Source: CAWAHD01 sp963781785 (lineage in GTDB: Bacteria > Planctomycetota > Planctomycetia > Isosphaerales > Isosphaeraceae). Taken from it: a stretch of DNA of 64,000 nt. Location of the stretch: positions 3,472,001 to 3,536,000 of the forward strand of contig CAWAHD010000002.1 in the NCBI GenBank assembly GCA_963781785.1. Reading direction: 5' to 3'. The notes beneath the pieces are model-generated. The model was not told where the DNA came from. It saw nothing but the letters and a program-made list of their open reading frames with translations, and ran no database searches. Each line of letters opens with the position of its first letter. The first letter of the stretch is position 1. The position numbers were made by a program, and so were the translations under genes. This document shows, in pieces, positions 34,001 through 42,846 of the stretch.

Positions 34001-36822
34001 CCGTCCAGGTCGATCCCGTCCTGGGCGAAATCATTGACGACAAATCCGCGGACCCTGCTGCCGGTTCCCCCGGCAACGACCGTCACTCCCGCCGCCGATG
34101 GGCCCGCACTCGTCCCGCTTAGCACGATGATCGGCGCGGTCGTGAAGCCCGGCTGCGTCGTGCCGTCGAGCACGATCTCCGCGCTGAGACTGGGCAAGGC
34201 CGAGAGCGGAGAGATCGTCCAGTCACCGCTCGAGTAGCCCGAATCGCTGATGGGGATATTGAAGACGATCCAGGTCGGGTTGTTAGTGAGGCCATTGGCG
34301 GTGGTGATCGCCTGGCGCAGGCTGCCGGCGCCCGAGTCGGCCGTCGCGGTCACCAGCTCAAACGGCGTCGAGTACAGAAACAGGCTGGTGGGTCCATAGC
34401 CGGGGTAGAGCGTATCGCCGGCCGGGTAATTGTTGGTCGCAAACGTCCCCGAGACCGTGCCGTAGGTGACAATCTGGAATTCTTGGAGCGGGCTGATCGT
34501 GAAGCCATTGATCAGATCGACGTTGAGCGTGCCGGCCAGTGTAGCCGTGCCCGAAACCTGGAGCTGGTCGTACTCGGTAAGGGATGTACCGCCGAAATCG
34601 ACGTCGAGCACGCCCGCAGAAGACTGGGTGTAATTCCCCGTGATCGTGATGACGCTGGGCGCGCCAAAAAAGCCGAGAGTTCCCTGATTGCTGACGGCGC
34701 CGGTCATGCTTCCTTCAGCCAGCGCAGAGGCACCGTTCGAGATGTCGAGGGCACCATTGGCATTCAAGAGTGTGCCCGTTCCGCCAGCGTCGGTCCCGAT
34801 CCAATCATTGGCCACGACGCCCGTCGTCGCTGCCCCGTCGACGTCGACGCCGTAATTCAAATTGCCGCTGATCACGTTGGCGTACGCCGTGGTCGGGCCG
34901 CCGATCGTGTTGCCGGTGGCGCCGTTACTGATCAGAACGCCGAAAAGGTGGTTGCCCAGGGCGCCCGTTCCCGCGGCGTTGACCCCGATGTAGTTGCCGG
35001 CGACCAGGTTGTCGATCGAAGTCGCCGTATCGAGCCTGATGCCTTCGGTGCCGCTGCCGTCGAGCAAGTTGCCCGCCCCGGCGACCGTTCCGCCGACGAT
35101 GTTGTTGGATCCGGAGACATACATCGCCGCATAACCTGGCACGAGGCCGTTGCCGATCGCGACCATCCCGGTAATGTCGGTTCCGATGTAGTTGCCTTCG
35201 ACCACCTCGTCCGTGCCACTCAGGGTGATCCCTCGCAGGTAGTTGCCGGAAATGATGTTGCGGTCCGCGGCGATCGTGCCGCCGATCGTGTCGCCGGTCG
35301 AGCTCGTGCCGATGCCGCCGCCAGCGGTTGAGCTGCCGTTCTCGAGCGCCACGGTGCCGGTGGGATCAAGACCGATGATGTTGCCGATCACGGTCGTGTC
35401 GCTCGAGCCGGCGAGCAAGTCCAGCCCATCGTTGCTATTGCCCGAGATGAGATTGCCGGCGCCGGTCCCGGGCATACTGGCCGCGCCGCCGATCGTCGCG
35501 CCGGTGCCCCCCTCGACATAGATGCCGGCGCCGTTGGGCAAGGCTCCGGTGCCGGCGGCGTTCGTGCCGATAAAGTTTCCTTCAATCAAGTTGTCGGAGC
35601 CGGAATTGATGACGATGCCGTCGGCAGTTCCCACAAGCGATCCGCTGATCACGTTGCGCGCCGTCGCTGAGGTACCGCCGATCGTGTTCTGGCTCGACTC
35701 GATGGTAATGCCTGAGCCGTTGTTTCCCAGTGCGCCCGTACCCGCCGCGTTCACGCCGATCAGGTTGCCTTGAACGAGGGTGGAACCTGCACCTGCCTGG
35801 ATCAAGATGCCGATGTTCCCGCTCGAGTCGATGACGTTACCAATGATCGAGTTCGACACGCCGTCGTCATCGATGCCGTTATGGCCGACACCCATCGCCA
35901 CGCTGCCGCTAAGATCGGTGCCGATGTAGTTGTTCTCGACCAGGTTCGAGCCGGCCGAGTCAAACTCGACGCCACGATAATCGTTGGCGATCACGTTGCG
36001 GTCAGCAGACGTTGTCCCGCCGATCGTGTTGCTGGTGCCGGCGAGGAACTGCACGCCGTCGCCCGTATCGGCCACGGCGTTTTCACCGGTAGAGTCGGTG
36101 CCAATCAGGTTGCCTTCGACGGCGTTGCCGGTCGCAGCCGCGGCCGTGAATGTGATGCCGGCGCCCGCATTGCCCGAGATCACGTTGCCCAGGCCCGCGC
36201 TGGCCCCACCAATCGTGTTCCCCGCAGCCGAAACCGAGATCCCCCCCGCCATCGGCGTGCTGCCGGCCGCCGAACCAGCGGCATTGGTCCCAAGATATGA
36301 GCTTTGAATGGTATTGTCGGTCGTCGTGATCGAGATCCCGGTGCCGCTGAAGTTATTGATCACGAGTGCGCTGATCGTGCTGCCGTCTGAGCCGCTTCCC
36401 AGCACCAGCCCATCGGCACCACTCCCTGCGCTCGTGCCATCCAGATCGATGAGCGGGGCCGTCGTGTAGCCCGGCTGTGTCGTGCCGTCGATCAAGACGG
36501 GTACGGTGATATTGGGCAGCGCCGACAAGAGTGAGATCGTCTGGACGCCCGTACCGCTGATGTCAAAGTCGATCGTGTTCGGCCCCGGCGTCGCACCGTC
36601 GGAATTCAGGATCGCCTGCCGCAGCGAGCCGGCGCCCGAGTCGCCTGTGTTTGTGACCGTGAACAACGAGGGCATCATCCGCCGTTCCAGGCCGTGGAAG
36701 TCTGGGAGGAACGCCTGCCGTTTCTTCTTCTGCGCGGCATCACTGCGCCGCCGGCTCATCTTCCGGCTGCGACCGGCAAAAAAGCGGAACTCGCCGCCAT
36801 CGGGCTCACGAGGTGTCGACAT
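7073..36822 (-). CDS. G1: giant multidomain surface protein with two protease domains (about 9,916 aa)
   Basis: One minus-strand reading unit of 29.75 kb, broken by nine single-base indels near 33096, 32177, 29955, 27717 (apparent deletions), 24977, 23397 (insertions), 20073 (deletion), 17828 and 12266 (insertions). At every break the repeat or domain continues in the next frame without missing residues, and the corrected length is a multiple of three. ATG 36822 is preceded by AAAGGA and gives the start MSTPREPDGGEF. Residues 1-60 are basic with the LEPR-like 'FLPDFHGLERRMMPS', a planctomycete export signature, followed by 'TVTNTGDSGAGSLRQAI', a common start of beta-helix surface proteins. 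The order onward is beta-helix/LamG, PKD, FG-GAP propeller, PKD-like, RTX, metzincin, PPC-like, PKD/Ig-like, TadG-like solenoid, sedolisin and C-terminal membrane helix. It is probably anchored or secreted at the cell surface. Adhesion plus proteolysis is inference. Confidence 0.8.
7930..9065 (-). other. G1 S53 sedolisin (serine-carboxyl peptidase) domain
   Basis: Begins at 'AYGINALSAG' with 'GQTIAIVDAYDDPS'. The catalytic Glu/Asp pair is in EEALDVEW (Glu codon 8782-8780, Asp 8770-8768), the oxyanion Asp in 'VASTGDFGAADPEY', and the nucleophile Ser in GGTSLSAPAWAG (codon 8206-8204). The Ca-site end is marked 'GYNLVTGLGTP'. The full set of S53 residues is present. A membrane helix ('LADLLMIGGLFGFGAGLAAV') and a short basic tail near 7180-7076 close the protein, suggesting C-terminal anchoring. 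Confidence 0.85.
9110..9860 (-). other. G1 TadG-like Gly/Ser beta-solenoid domain
   Basis: A Ser/Gly/Ala-rich repeat region ('LNISGSASINVAGGVYVDSS', 'GLYIIEGGGFQVSGAGAV', 'GVTIYNTNSKFPS', 'ISLSGSGAIKL') strongly resembles the C-terminal solenoid of Flp/Tad-pilus-associated TadG-type proteins, which uses the same 'SGSASV', 'GTYILNGGG' and 'GTGVTFYNT' phrases. Between it and the PPC-like domain lie PKD and bacterial-Ig-like repeats (about 11030-9870; e.g. 'TVMYGQSTTFTATVTGQG'). The TadG resemblance is from memory of the family. Confidence 0.55.
11160..12266 (-). other. G1 metzincin protease domain plus PPC-like domain
   Basis: The zinc motif HELGHLSGLLHGD is encoded at 11878-11840 and a Met-turn 'HIMASG' follows (Met codon at 11734-11732), as in serralysin/reprolysin-like metzincins. 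The domain starts near 'TIYLDFNTDTTPGDHIY', just after the last frame break (about 12266). 'DPFFGEREAIKLAYGEDG' marks its end. A pre-peptidase C-terminal-like beta-sandwich follows (about 11560-11160; 'DYYSFTAQAGTVINLQV' ... 'GTYYVEVTPYS'). All metal ligands expected of a metzincin are present, so activity is plausible. Confidence 0.8.
12270..14950 (-). other. G1 RTX/haemolysin-type calcium-binding region
   Basis: Follows PKD-like domains (about 16270-14950). Nonapeptides of the type GGxGNDxIx dominate, from 'GSNETLLGGAGDDLLVAG' near 14880 to 'LIGGAGDDSLVGGGGNDTF' near 12600 and 'GGGLDEIAGLGGNDVLEGG' near 12280. The central block at about 14515-13430 is a near-identical 81-bp tandem array (separate entry). 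RTX beta-rolls fold on binding Ca2+ after export. Confidence 0.85.
13430..14515 (-). repeat. 81-bp (27-aa) tandem repeat array in G1 RTX region, about 13 copies
   Basis: Thirteen to fourteen tandem units of 27 codons. Each is three nonapeptides: a canonical calcium-type one (GGSGNDIIY), a Ser/Thr-rich one without the aspartate (STTGNTTIT, sometimes STTGNDSIT), and a third (GGSGSESIT or GGSGSETIV). Copies differ mostly at synonymous sites and by S/A at one position, which points to recent expansion and homogenisation. Copy number could vary between strains or be misassembled. Confidence 0.9.
16290..17760 (-). other. G1 PKD domain and seven-copy FG-GAP beta-propeller
   Basis: A PKD domain ('PPTAVIGFATLTVDEG' through 'YSWSFGD', about 17760-17480) is followed by seven copies of an FG-GAP-type repeat, each with 'F-G-x-x-(V/I)-A' and about ten residues later '(V/I)-G-A/S-P': FGASVASV, FGAAIATV, FGAAVAAA, FGSAVAGI, FGTSVASV, FGASVAGS and FGSAVGFL. 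Seven is the blade number of integrin-alpha-type propellers, so the unit is probably a complete closed propeller. Confidence 0.8.
17980..36640 (-). repeat. G1 right-handed parallel beta-helix repeat region
   Basis: About 6,200 residues of degenerate repeats built from recurring phrases such as 'NTIGGTTAAARNVISGN', 'DGVEIDTGASGN' and 'NVVAGNFIGTDVTGTAALGN', with about 70 residues per full cycle. This is the pattern of NosD/pectate-lyase-like beta-helix surface proteins of planctomycetes. A second 'start cassette' lies inside at about 34360-34310 ('TATADSGAGSLRQAI'), directly after a non-helix autotransporter-like strand domain (about 34770-34400), so the region looks like two or more beta-helix proteins joined head to tail. 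LamG modules interrupt it (separate entry). Confidence 0.85.
22040..30790 (-). repeat. Five LamG-like modules at about 2-kb intervals (G1 super-repeat)
   Basis: Concanavalin/LamG-type jelly-roll modules of about 215 residues lie at about 30790-30140, 28735-28085, 26815-26165, 24970-24300 and 22690-22040. Four begin 'LYLKADGNT' and contain 'TLSAWINLSNLPG' or close, 'ENYGLYVNSSGELVF', 'GSRLGxFQQVAV' and 'FNGLIDxxSV'. The fourth (24970-24300) is a different subtype ('GLVGLWTADGNTFDG'). The beta-helix stretches between them also repeat at long range ('NLIGLNATGTA' with 'IGGLSPNDRN' and 'EHIGQN'), giving a super-repeat of about 650-700 residues. LamG modules commonly bind carbohydrate or protein ligands; the ligand here is unknown. 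Confidence 0.75.
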
Positions 36823-37837
36823 CGCACATCCTTTAATTGCGGGGAGAGGATTCCCATCAAGGTGCAATTCCGGCGCGACCGCAACAGCCGTTTTGCCATC
36901 GCGTGGTTTCAATCTCGAAAGGCTGGGCTCTTTCCCTGAGTAGCCTTCCACTTCCCGCCAGCACGCGGGCCAGGCCCCGAGTCGCCCAGTTCCCGCCACG
37001 TGAGCGCACGGCATCGCGCAATCTCATGATCACGGCGGAAACCTGGGTTACTAGACTACATTCTCTTCCGTCACCGGTCACTAACCCAGTCGCACGATTG
37101 TCAACTTTTCCGTGCGCCTGAGGCTTTTTTGCATCGATTTCTTTCTTAGGCTTTGCGACTAACTCGTTGGCACAAGAAAGCATAGTTTGCTGTGCTGGAG
37201 ACGCAAAAAGCTCGCACCGACCCGAAGGTCCATGCGAGCGAAAGTCCAGGCCGGGTGATGGAGCTGTTAATCGCGCGGTCATGGGTGTCCATCGCAACGT
37301 ATTGTGTACTCACTCATGTCCGGATCCGGAGCTTTTGTGACACGGCCCGGGCTCGAATCTGCGCGCTCAATCCGAGGGTTTGCCCGGTGCCGTTGCCGGC
37401 GGGCCGAGCTTGAACGAAACAGCGACGCCATTTGAGAGACCCGAGTGCTGTCGTTGCACGTCATGATCTTGACCCTCTGATTTACGCTGACATCCGATCT
37501 TTTTGGGCCTCGAGCGCGAGTGCTCAGGAGATCGTACTGGTCCTTCCGGGCGGATCTGACTCGACCTCCCGGAATTTTTCACAAAGTTTCCGGCGCTCGA
37601 CATGACGCAGGGCGACACCCCAACGTTCCCCCGTTCTGGAAAATGGTTTGCGTTGATCAAGCTTCGCCAGCGCTCTGACGCCTGGAGTTCGGACGCACCG
37701 TTTCGGCGGAAGAGCCTCGTCTTTTGTTAGGCTGCATGCGCCGGAATCTCGGAAGAACTTAGCATGATCGGGCCACACGCCGATCCGCCGGTCTCCCGCT
37801 CGAGGCTCAAGGTGACGACCCGGGGATCAGTTTGGCT
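36823..37837. other. Upstream region of G1, no gene supported
   Basis: About 1 kb without a convincing gene; short frames lack ribosome-binding sites and family similarity. It holds an 8-bp perfect inverted repeat (CTGGGTTA at 37043-37050, TAACCCAG at 37082-37089), possibly an operator or hairpin. A minus-strand TTGACA (37104-37099) could be a -35 box for G1, but no good -10 is at standard spacing. One copy of a 44-nt split direct repeat lies at 37522-37565. Confidence 0.45.
37522..37565. repeat. Split direct repeat, copy 1
   Basis: Blocks GCTCA, AGATCGTACTGGTC, CGGATCTGAC and CGAC, separated by 2, 8 and 1 variable bases. The same blocks and spacings recur at 38336-38379 (33 of 44 positions fixed). 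It lies between the G1 upstream region and the small LEPR gene. The function is unknown; a regulator-binding site or a remnant of a duplicated coding segment is possible. Confidence 0.6.
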
Positions 37838-38167
37838 TCAAGAACAATCTCCCTGGGTGTTTGGTTTCAAGGCCGTCCGGGCTGGGCCGAGCTGCGTGTT
37901 CGCCGGGCGCGCCTGGATCCAATCCGGCTGAAGTCTCTTGAGCGTGGTGGCATGGCGTTGGTACGGGGCGACGGTCACCTCGCGACCGTCCGCGTTCACG
38001 ACGATGAGATTCAGGTCAACGACTCCGCCCAACGCGCACGATGACATTGCCAGCCGGTATTCCAGGTTCTCGAAACCGGGGCGGATCCCGCGGACAGGCG
38101 CGCGGTTCGATCGCGACCGCTTCGAGCGCAGGTTTCGCAAGTTTTCGGCAGTCCACTGTCGGATCAT
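37838..38167 (-). CDS. Small LEPR-type exported protein, unknown function
   Basis: A 109-residue protein starting MIRQWTAENL, with a basic Arg/Ser/Lys stretch and then 'RPGFENLEYRLAMSS', a good match to the planctomycete LEPR export signature that also opens G1 and G2. The remainder ('GGVVDLNLIVVNADGREV' and a Gln/Pro/Thr-rich tail) matches no family I know. ATG 38167 is chosen because GGAGGA lies 7 bases upstream; a start at 38230 would add 21 residues before the basic stretch. It is transcribed away from the ECF sigma gene, whose start is 374 bases off on the other strand, so the two may share a regulatory region. Confidence 0.6.
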   Translation of the reverse strand: MIRQWTAENLRNLRSKRSRSNRAPVRGIRPGFENLEYRLAMSSCALGGVVDLNLIVVNADGREVTVAPYQRHATTLKRLQPDWIQARPANTQLGPARTALKPNTQGDCS

Positions 38168-38540
38168 GGCCAAATCCTCCGCAATTGTGCCAAACGCTGG
38201 TTTGTGCGTTCTGAGCGGCGGCGAGATCACCCCGCGGCGCTCGGCCGCGGGGCGATTCGAAGGGGCGTTCTTGCCGTCCTCGCGATCGGAACGACCCGGC
38301 CGGAGTTCCGGGTGATGTCAGACCCGAGCCACACGGCTCATCAGATCGTACTGGTCGCGGCTCACGGATCTGACGCGACGATCGCCAGATTCTTTTCGGG
38401 GGGAACAACGTCAAGCGGATCAACCCTTGGGAGCATGACGGGCGAGGGACGTCTCGGTTCGGATCGTCGCACCTGGCCGATGGCAGTCCGGAGCGTTCAG
38501 ATCGCGACATGCTCGTGGACGTCATAGAGGGGTCCCGATT
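38168..38540. other. Divergent intergenic region between small LEPR gene and ECF sigma gene
   Basis: 373 bases between divergent starts, containing copy 2 of the split direct repeat. A minus-strand TTGACG followed by an A/G-rich stretch (about 38388-38415) is a weak promoter candidate for the small LEPR gene. No open frame here has a supported start. Confidence 0.4.
38336..38379. repeat. Split direct repeat, copy 2
   Basis: Same four conserved blocks and spacings as the copy at 37522-37565. This copy is 169 bases upstream of the small LEPR gene start and about 160 bases upstream of the sigma factor start, so it sits where a shared regulator could bind. Confidence 0.6.
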
Positions 38541-39225
38541 ATGATGGTGCCAAGCTCAGTTTCCCCGGGAGCGCGTACCGCTCCAACTCATCGCGCTGAC
38601 GCGCTGCCTTCATTCGAGGTCCCGATGGATCTGGATTCGATCGATCCCACGAGTGCCACCCTGCTGGGCAAGGTCGGTCTCAGCCCGAACGACCAGGCGG
38701 CGTGGTCGCGGTTCGTCGATCTGTACGGCTCCCGGATCCGGGGCTGGTGCCGGCGGTGGGGGCTGCAGGAGGCCGACACGGAAGACGTGACGCAGGACGT
38801 GCTCTTGCGCCTGGCCCAGAAGCTCGGAGCGTTCAACTACGATCCGTCCCGCAGTTTCCGCGGCTGGCTGCGGACCGTAACTCAAAACGCCCTGGCCGAC
38901 TTTCTCGCGGCTCGAAAGCACCAATGCACCGGCAGCGGCGACGACGGCGTCCTCAAGCAGCTCAGAGAGCGTACACGCCCGCGACGACCTGGTCGAGCAC
39001 CTCAAAGACCAGTTTGACTCCGAGATCGTGGCCTTGGCCTGTGCCCGCGCCCGGGCCCGGGTCGAGCCCCAGACGTGGGAGGCCTTCCGGCTGACCGCCT
39101 ACGAGGGCTGCTCCGGCGACGACGTGGCGGCGCGACTCGGAATGAACAGGGCCACCGTTTTCAAGGCCAAGAGCCGCGTCATGGAATTCCTCCGCGAGGA
39201 GATCAAACAGCTCGACGAGCCTTGA
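38541..39225 (+). CDS. ECF-type RNA polymerase sigma factor (one frame break)
   Basis: Region 2 is clear: 'DQAAWSRFVDLYGSRIRGWCRRWG', cut by family convention into the sigma-2.1/2.2 helices, then 'ADTEDVTQDVLLRLAQKL' and 'FRGWLRTVTQNALADFL'. After one extra base near 38965 the frame resumes as 'VHARDDLVEHLKDQFDSEIV', then region 4, 'AFRLTAYEGCSGDDVAARL' with 'NRATVFKAKSRVMEFL', the DNA-binding helix-turn-helix. Corrected length is 227 residues from ATG 38541 (GAGGGG upstream) or 199 from ATG 38625 (GAGG upstream, MDLDSIDPTSATLL); both are possible. The kinase gene starts 69 bases later on the same strand, the usual planctomycete sigma-kinase pairing, so kinase-dependent control of this sigma factor is likely but inferred. 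Confidence 0.8.
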
Positions 39226-39294
39226 ACGGCACCGCGGCCACCGGCGACTTGCCTTCGCCACGGCCGCGCGACGAGGACTGGATCGGGAGAGACC

Positions 39295-42193
39295 ATGAAT
39301 CAACTCGGCGATGCCCCCACGGACATGCTTTTCGGCCTGATGGCTCTTCATAACGACCTTGTGGCCCCGGCGGTCATTCCCGCCGCGCTCAAGGCCCAGG
39401 CTCGCGAACCGGAACGGACGCTGGCCGAGCTGCTCGTCAGCCAGGGTGCACTCTCTCCCACGCTGCGCGACCTGATCGAGTCGCTCTCGGGCGAGTACGT
39501 CAATCGGCATGGGGGTGACACCAAGCAGAGCCTGGCCACTCTTCTCGAGGCCCCCTCGACACGGCAGCGGCTGGATCGCCTCGGCGACCCCGAGCTCTTC
39601 CGCAGCCTGGGTGCCACCGTTTCACGTGGATCGGACGTCACGGCTGAGCTCGATTTCCAGCTCAATGACCAGGAGCGCACTCTTCTGCCGTCGACGACGG
39701 TCGACACCGATTCCAGGTCGCGGATCGCCGGTTACGAGATCCTGGAGGTCCTGGGTGCCGGCGGGATGGGGATCGTCTACAAGGCGCGGCAGGCGCGGCT
39801 CGACCGGTTCGTCGCGCTCAAGATGATTCGCGCCGGCGCCGGTGCCCGGCCCGAGGATCTCGCCCGGTTCGAGATCGAGGCGAAGGCAGTCGCGGCGATC
39901 GAACACCCCAACATCGTCCAGATCTTCGACATCGGCGAACACGACGGCCTGCCCTATTTCTCGCTGGAGTACCTGGCCGGCGGCAACCTCGCGCAGAAGA
40001 TCGGCGGCAAGCCCCAGCCAGTCCGTGAGTGCCGCCCGGACCGTCGAGATCCTCGCCCGTGCGATGTACTTTGCACACCAGCACAAGGTGATCCACCGCG
40101 ACTTGAAACCGAGCAATGTCCTCCTCGCCGCCGATGGCACTCCCAAGATCACCGACTTCGGGCTGGTCAAGCGGCTCGAAGACGATTCGGGACAGACCCG
40201 CTCGGGCTCGGTCCTGGGGACGCCCAGCTACATGGCTCCCGAGCAGGCATGGGGCGACACCCAGAAGGTAGGGCCCGCCTCCGACCAGTATGCCCTGGGC
40301 GCCATCCTCTACGAGCTCTTGACCGGCCGGCCGCCGTTTCAGGGAGCGTCGGTCCTCGAAACCCTCGACATGGTCCGCAGCCGGGAGCCGGTGCCCCCGT
40401 CGCAGCTCCTGAGCAAGACGCCCCGCGACCTGGAGACAATCTGTCTCAAGTGCCTGGAAAAGGACATCGCCCGCCGTTACCCCGATGCCCTGGCCCTCGC
40501 CGAAGACTTGCGCAGGTTCCAGGCGGGAGAGACCATCCTGGCGCGTCCGGTTTCCGACACCGAGCGGGTCTGGCGCTGGTGCGTGCGTAACCAGTGGATC
40601 GCCGGTTTGAGCGCCTCTGGTTGCGCTCTTGCTCGTTCTCGTGTTTGTTGGCTCAGTGATTTCGGCCACGACGCTCAACCTCAAGAACCAGGCGCTCGAG
40701 AAGGCAACCGCGGAGGCCGAGAAAAATCGCGCCGAGGCCGATCTCAAGCGGGAGCTCGCCGTCAAAGCCGCCCGGGCGGCCAACGAGCAGAACCGTAGCG
40801 CCGTGGACTCACAGGTCGAGCTGATGATCCTCCTCGAGCGAAGACTGCGCTACGTGGCCGAGATCCAGAACGATCGCCCGCAGCTTCTGGACAAGGCAAT
40901 GAAGCGGCTCGAAGCCGCCGCCCAAGCAATGGCCAACCTGCGCCGCGACGTGGACTGGAACCCCGAGGACGAGGAACACAACTGGCGGTCGCTGGCCCGG
41001 GCCCACCAGGCCCTGGGCCAGTACAAGCTGTCGCGCAATGAAGTGAACGAGGCGATGGCGCAATACCGCGAGGCGGAGGATATCATCACGCGGGTCTTGG
41101 CTGCCCAGCCCGGCGACCTGGATCTTCAGGTCAATCTGCTCAGGACACAGCGGCAGATGGGTTACGTTCTCATGTTTCGACTCGCAGATGCTGAGAAGGC
41201 CCAGCACGACTTCAAGAAGGCGATCGAGATCAGCCGGGCTTGCCTGGCCAAGAAGCCCGACAGCGATACCTACAAGAGCGAGCTCGCCAATTCGCTGGGC
41301 ATGCTCGCGCGGTCAGAAATGACGCTGGGCCATCTCGATCAGGCTGGCAAGCTCTACGCCGAAGAGTTCGTTCTACGCCAGTCGTTCTCGCCGGCTCAGG
41401 CCAGTCAATGGGAGAGCCGCCGCGAGCTCGCGAGCCACTATGCCGACCGCGCGACCTTGAACCTCAAGCTTGGCAATCTGGCCGAAGGCCAGCGCCTCTA
41501 CGATCAGTGCACCGTGCTGCGCGTGCAGTTGGCAGACCTGCGGCCCGGGTCCTGGGCGGAGCTCAACGATGTTGCTCTCTCGTACAATAACCAGGGGTCC
41601 GTGCGTTTTCCCCAGGGGAGCGACCCAGTCGCGGCACGGAAGTTCCACCAGAAGGCCCTCGATTTGCTCAAGAAACGGGCCAAGGATTCCCCCCTGGACT
41701 TTGACAGCAAGCACTTGCTCGAGCTGACACTCTATTACGAAGCGACCTGTGCCCTCCACTCCGGCGACAAGGAAGGAGCCGCGGCCGGCTACCAGGAGTG
41801 CCTGAAGATATGCAAAGAGCTGGCGACTCAGCCGAAGTACAAGCATCTTCAGTCCGACCTGATGCTCGCCCTCGCCCGGTGCGGTGATCACGCCGGGGCT
41901 GCCAAGATCGCCCGGGAGCTCGTGGCAACACACCCCAAGGATGAAGGTCTCTATGTCCAGTCCGCCTGCGGCTACGCGCTCGCCGCCGGCGCCCTGGCGC
42001 AGCCGGTGGTGACCCCGACCTGGTCAAGAGCTACAAAGCCGCAGCCCTCGATTGCCTGCGCCAGGCCCAGGAACGAGGCTGGGCCGACGTCGCGCGATTC
42101 AAAACCGACACCGATCTCGAACCGATCCGGAGCGACCCGGCATTTCAAGCCTTCGTCCGCGACTTCCGGCCACAGGGCAAAAAAAAGCCGTGA
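39295..42193 (+). CDS. Transmembrane Ser/Thr protein kinase with C-terminal TPR-like domain (three frame breaks)
   Basis: Corrected length 965 residues, with indels near 40021 and 40618 (insertions) and 42003 (deletion). An N-terminal region of about 140 residues precedes a complete Pkn-type kinase domain: G-loop 'GAGGMGIVYKA' (about 154-163), Lys in 'VALKM', 'HRDLKPSN', 'DFGLVKRL' and 'GTPSYMAPEQ'. A membrane helix ('VALLLVLVFVGSVISA') and a Glu/Lys/Ala-rich helical connector lead to TPR-like repeats ('LDQAGKLYAEE', 'ALHSGDKEGAAAGYQECL') and the end 'DLEPIRSDPAFQAFV'. This end motif is the standard C-terminus of these planctomycete kinases. The intact paralogue at 45194-48151 confirms the domain order across every break. 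GGGAGA precedes the ATG. It is probably co-transcribed with the sigma factor. Confidence 0.85.
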
Positions 42194-42195
42194 TT

Positions 42196-42846
42196 TCACA
42201 GACCCAGGTGGCGGAGCAATCCCTCGACCGGCTCGAATCCGGAAACGTACGCGGCGTCGCCGACCCAGTCGCCAAACGGCCGGCGATGTCCCACCGCGAG
42301 TGCGCGGATGCCCGCTGCGCGGGCGGCGGCCAGTCCGGACGGGGAGTCCTCGATGGCGACGCACGACTTGGCCGAGAGCCGAAGTCGCTTGAGCGCAAGC
42401 TGGTGAGCCTCGGGAGCCGGCTTGACCAGAGTCACGTCTTCCTTGCCGATGATCAGGTCGAAGGCTCCGGCCAGGCCGCACGTCTCGAGAACAGCCTGGA
42501 TGTTCTCGCGCCACGTACCGGAAACAACCGCCAATTTCGCCCGGCCTTCCAGCTTCCGGATCAGGTCGACGGCCCCCGGGTAAAGCCAGGGAGAATCCTT
42601 GAGCATCCGCACGGCCAAAGTCTGCTTGCGGCGCACCCAGTCTTCGACCTTGCCGGACACAATCCCACGTTGAGCGAAAAGCTCCGTCAGGAATTGCCGG
42701 TCGTCCACGTCCGCTGACCGCGCCGCCGCCTCATCCGGCACTTGCCATCCCATGCTCGAAAGGGTCCGCTGCCAGGCCGCGATATGATGGTTCTCGGTCT
42801 CGGCGATCACGCCGTCGAAGTCAAGCAAAACGGCCTTGAGCGCCAT
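42196..42846 (-). CDS. HAD-superfamily phosphatase (beta-phosphoglucomutase-like)
   Basis: A 216-residue hydrolase with all four HAD motifs: nucleophile Asp in LLDFDGVIAE, Ser/Thr motif in 'LAVVSGTW', Lys in 'VKPAPEAHQLAL' and the acidic motif 'VAIEDSPSGLAAA'. The cap domain lies after motif I, as in the subclass I beta-phosphoglucomutase/phosphoglycolate-phosphatase group. The substrate cannot be told from sequence; a small sugar phosphate or phosphoglycolate is likely. ATG 42846 gives the family-typical start MALKAVLLDFDGV; a GTG at 42903 is an upstream alternative. It converges with the kinase gene, two bases apart. Confidence 0.8.
   Translation of the reverse strand: MALKAVLLDFDGVIAETENHHIAAWQRTLSSMGWQVPDEAAARSADVDDRQFLTELFAQRGIVSGKVEDWVRRKQTLAVRMLKDSPWLYPGAVDLIRKLEGRAKLAVVSGTWRENIQAVLETCGLAGAFDLIIGKEDVTLVKPAPEAHQLALKRLRLSAKSCVAIEDSPSGLAAARAAGIRALAVGHRRPFGDWVGDAAYVSGFEPVEGLLRHLGL

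Noticed and set aside
7073..36822. Ten separate giant-protein genes instead of one
   Set aside because: Internal segments lack ribosome-binding sites, export signals and domain-consistent starts, and each begins in mid-repeat exactly where the previous frame stops making sense.
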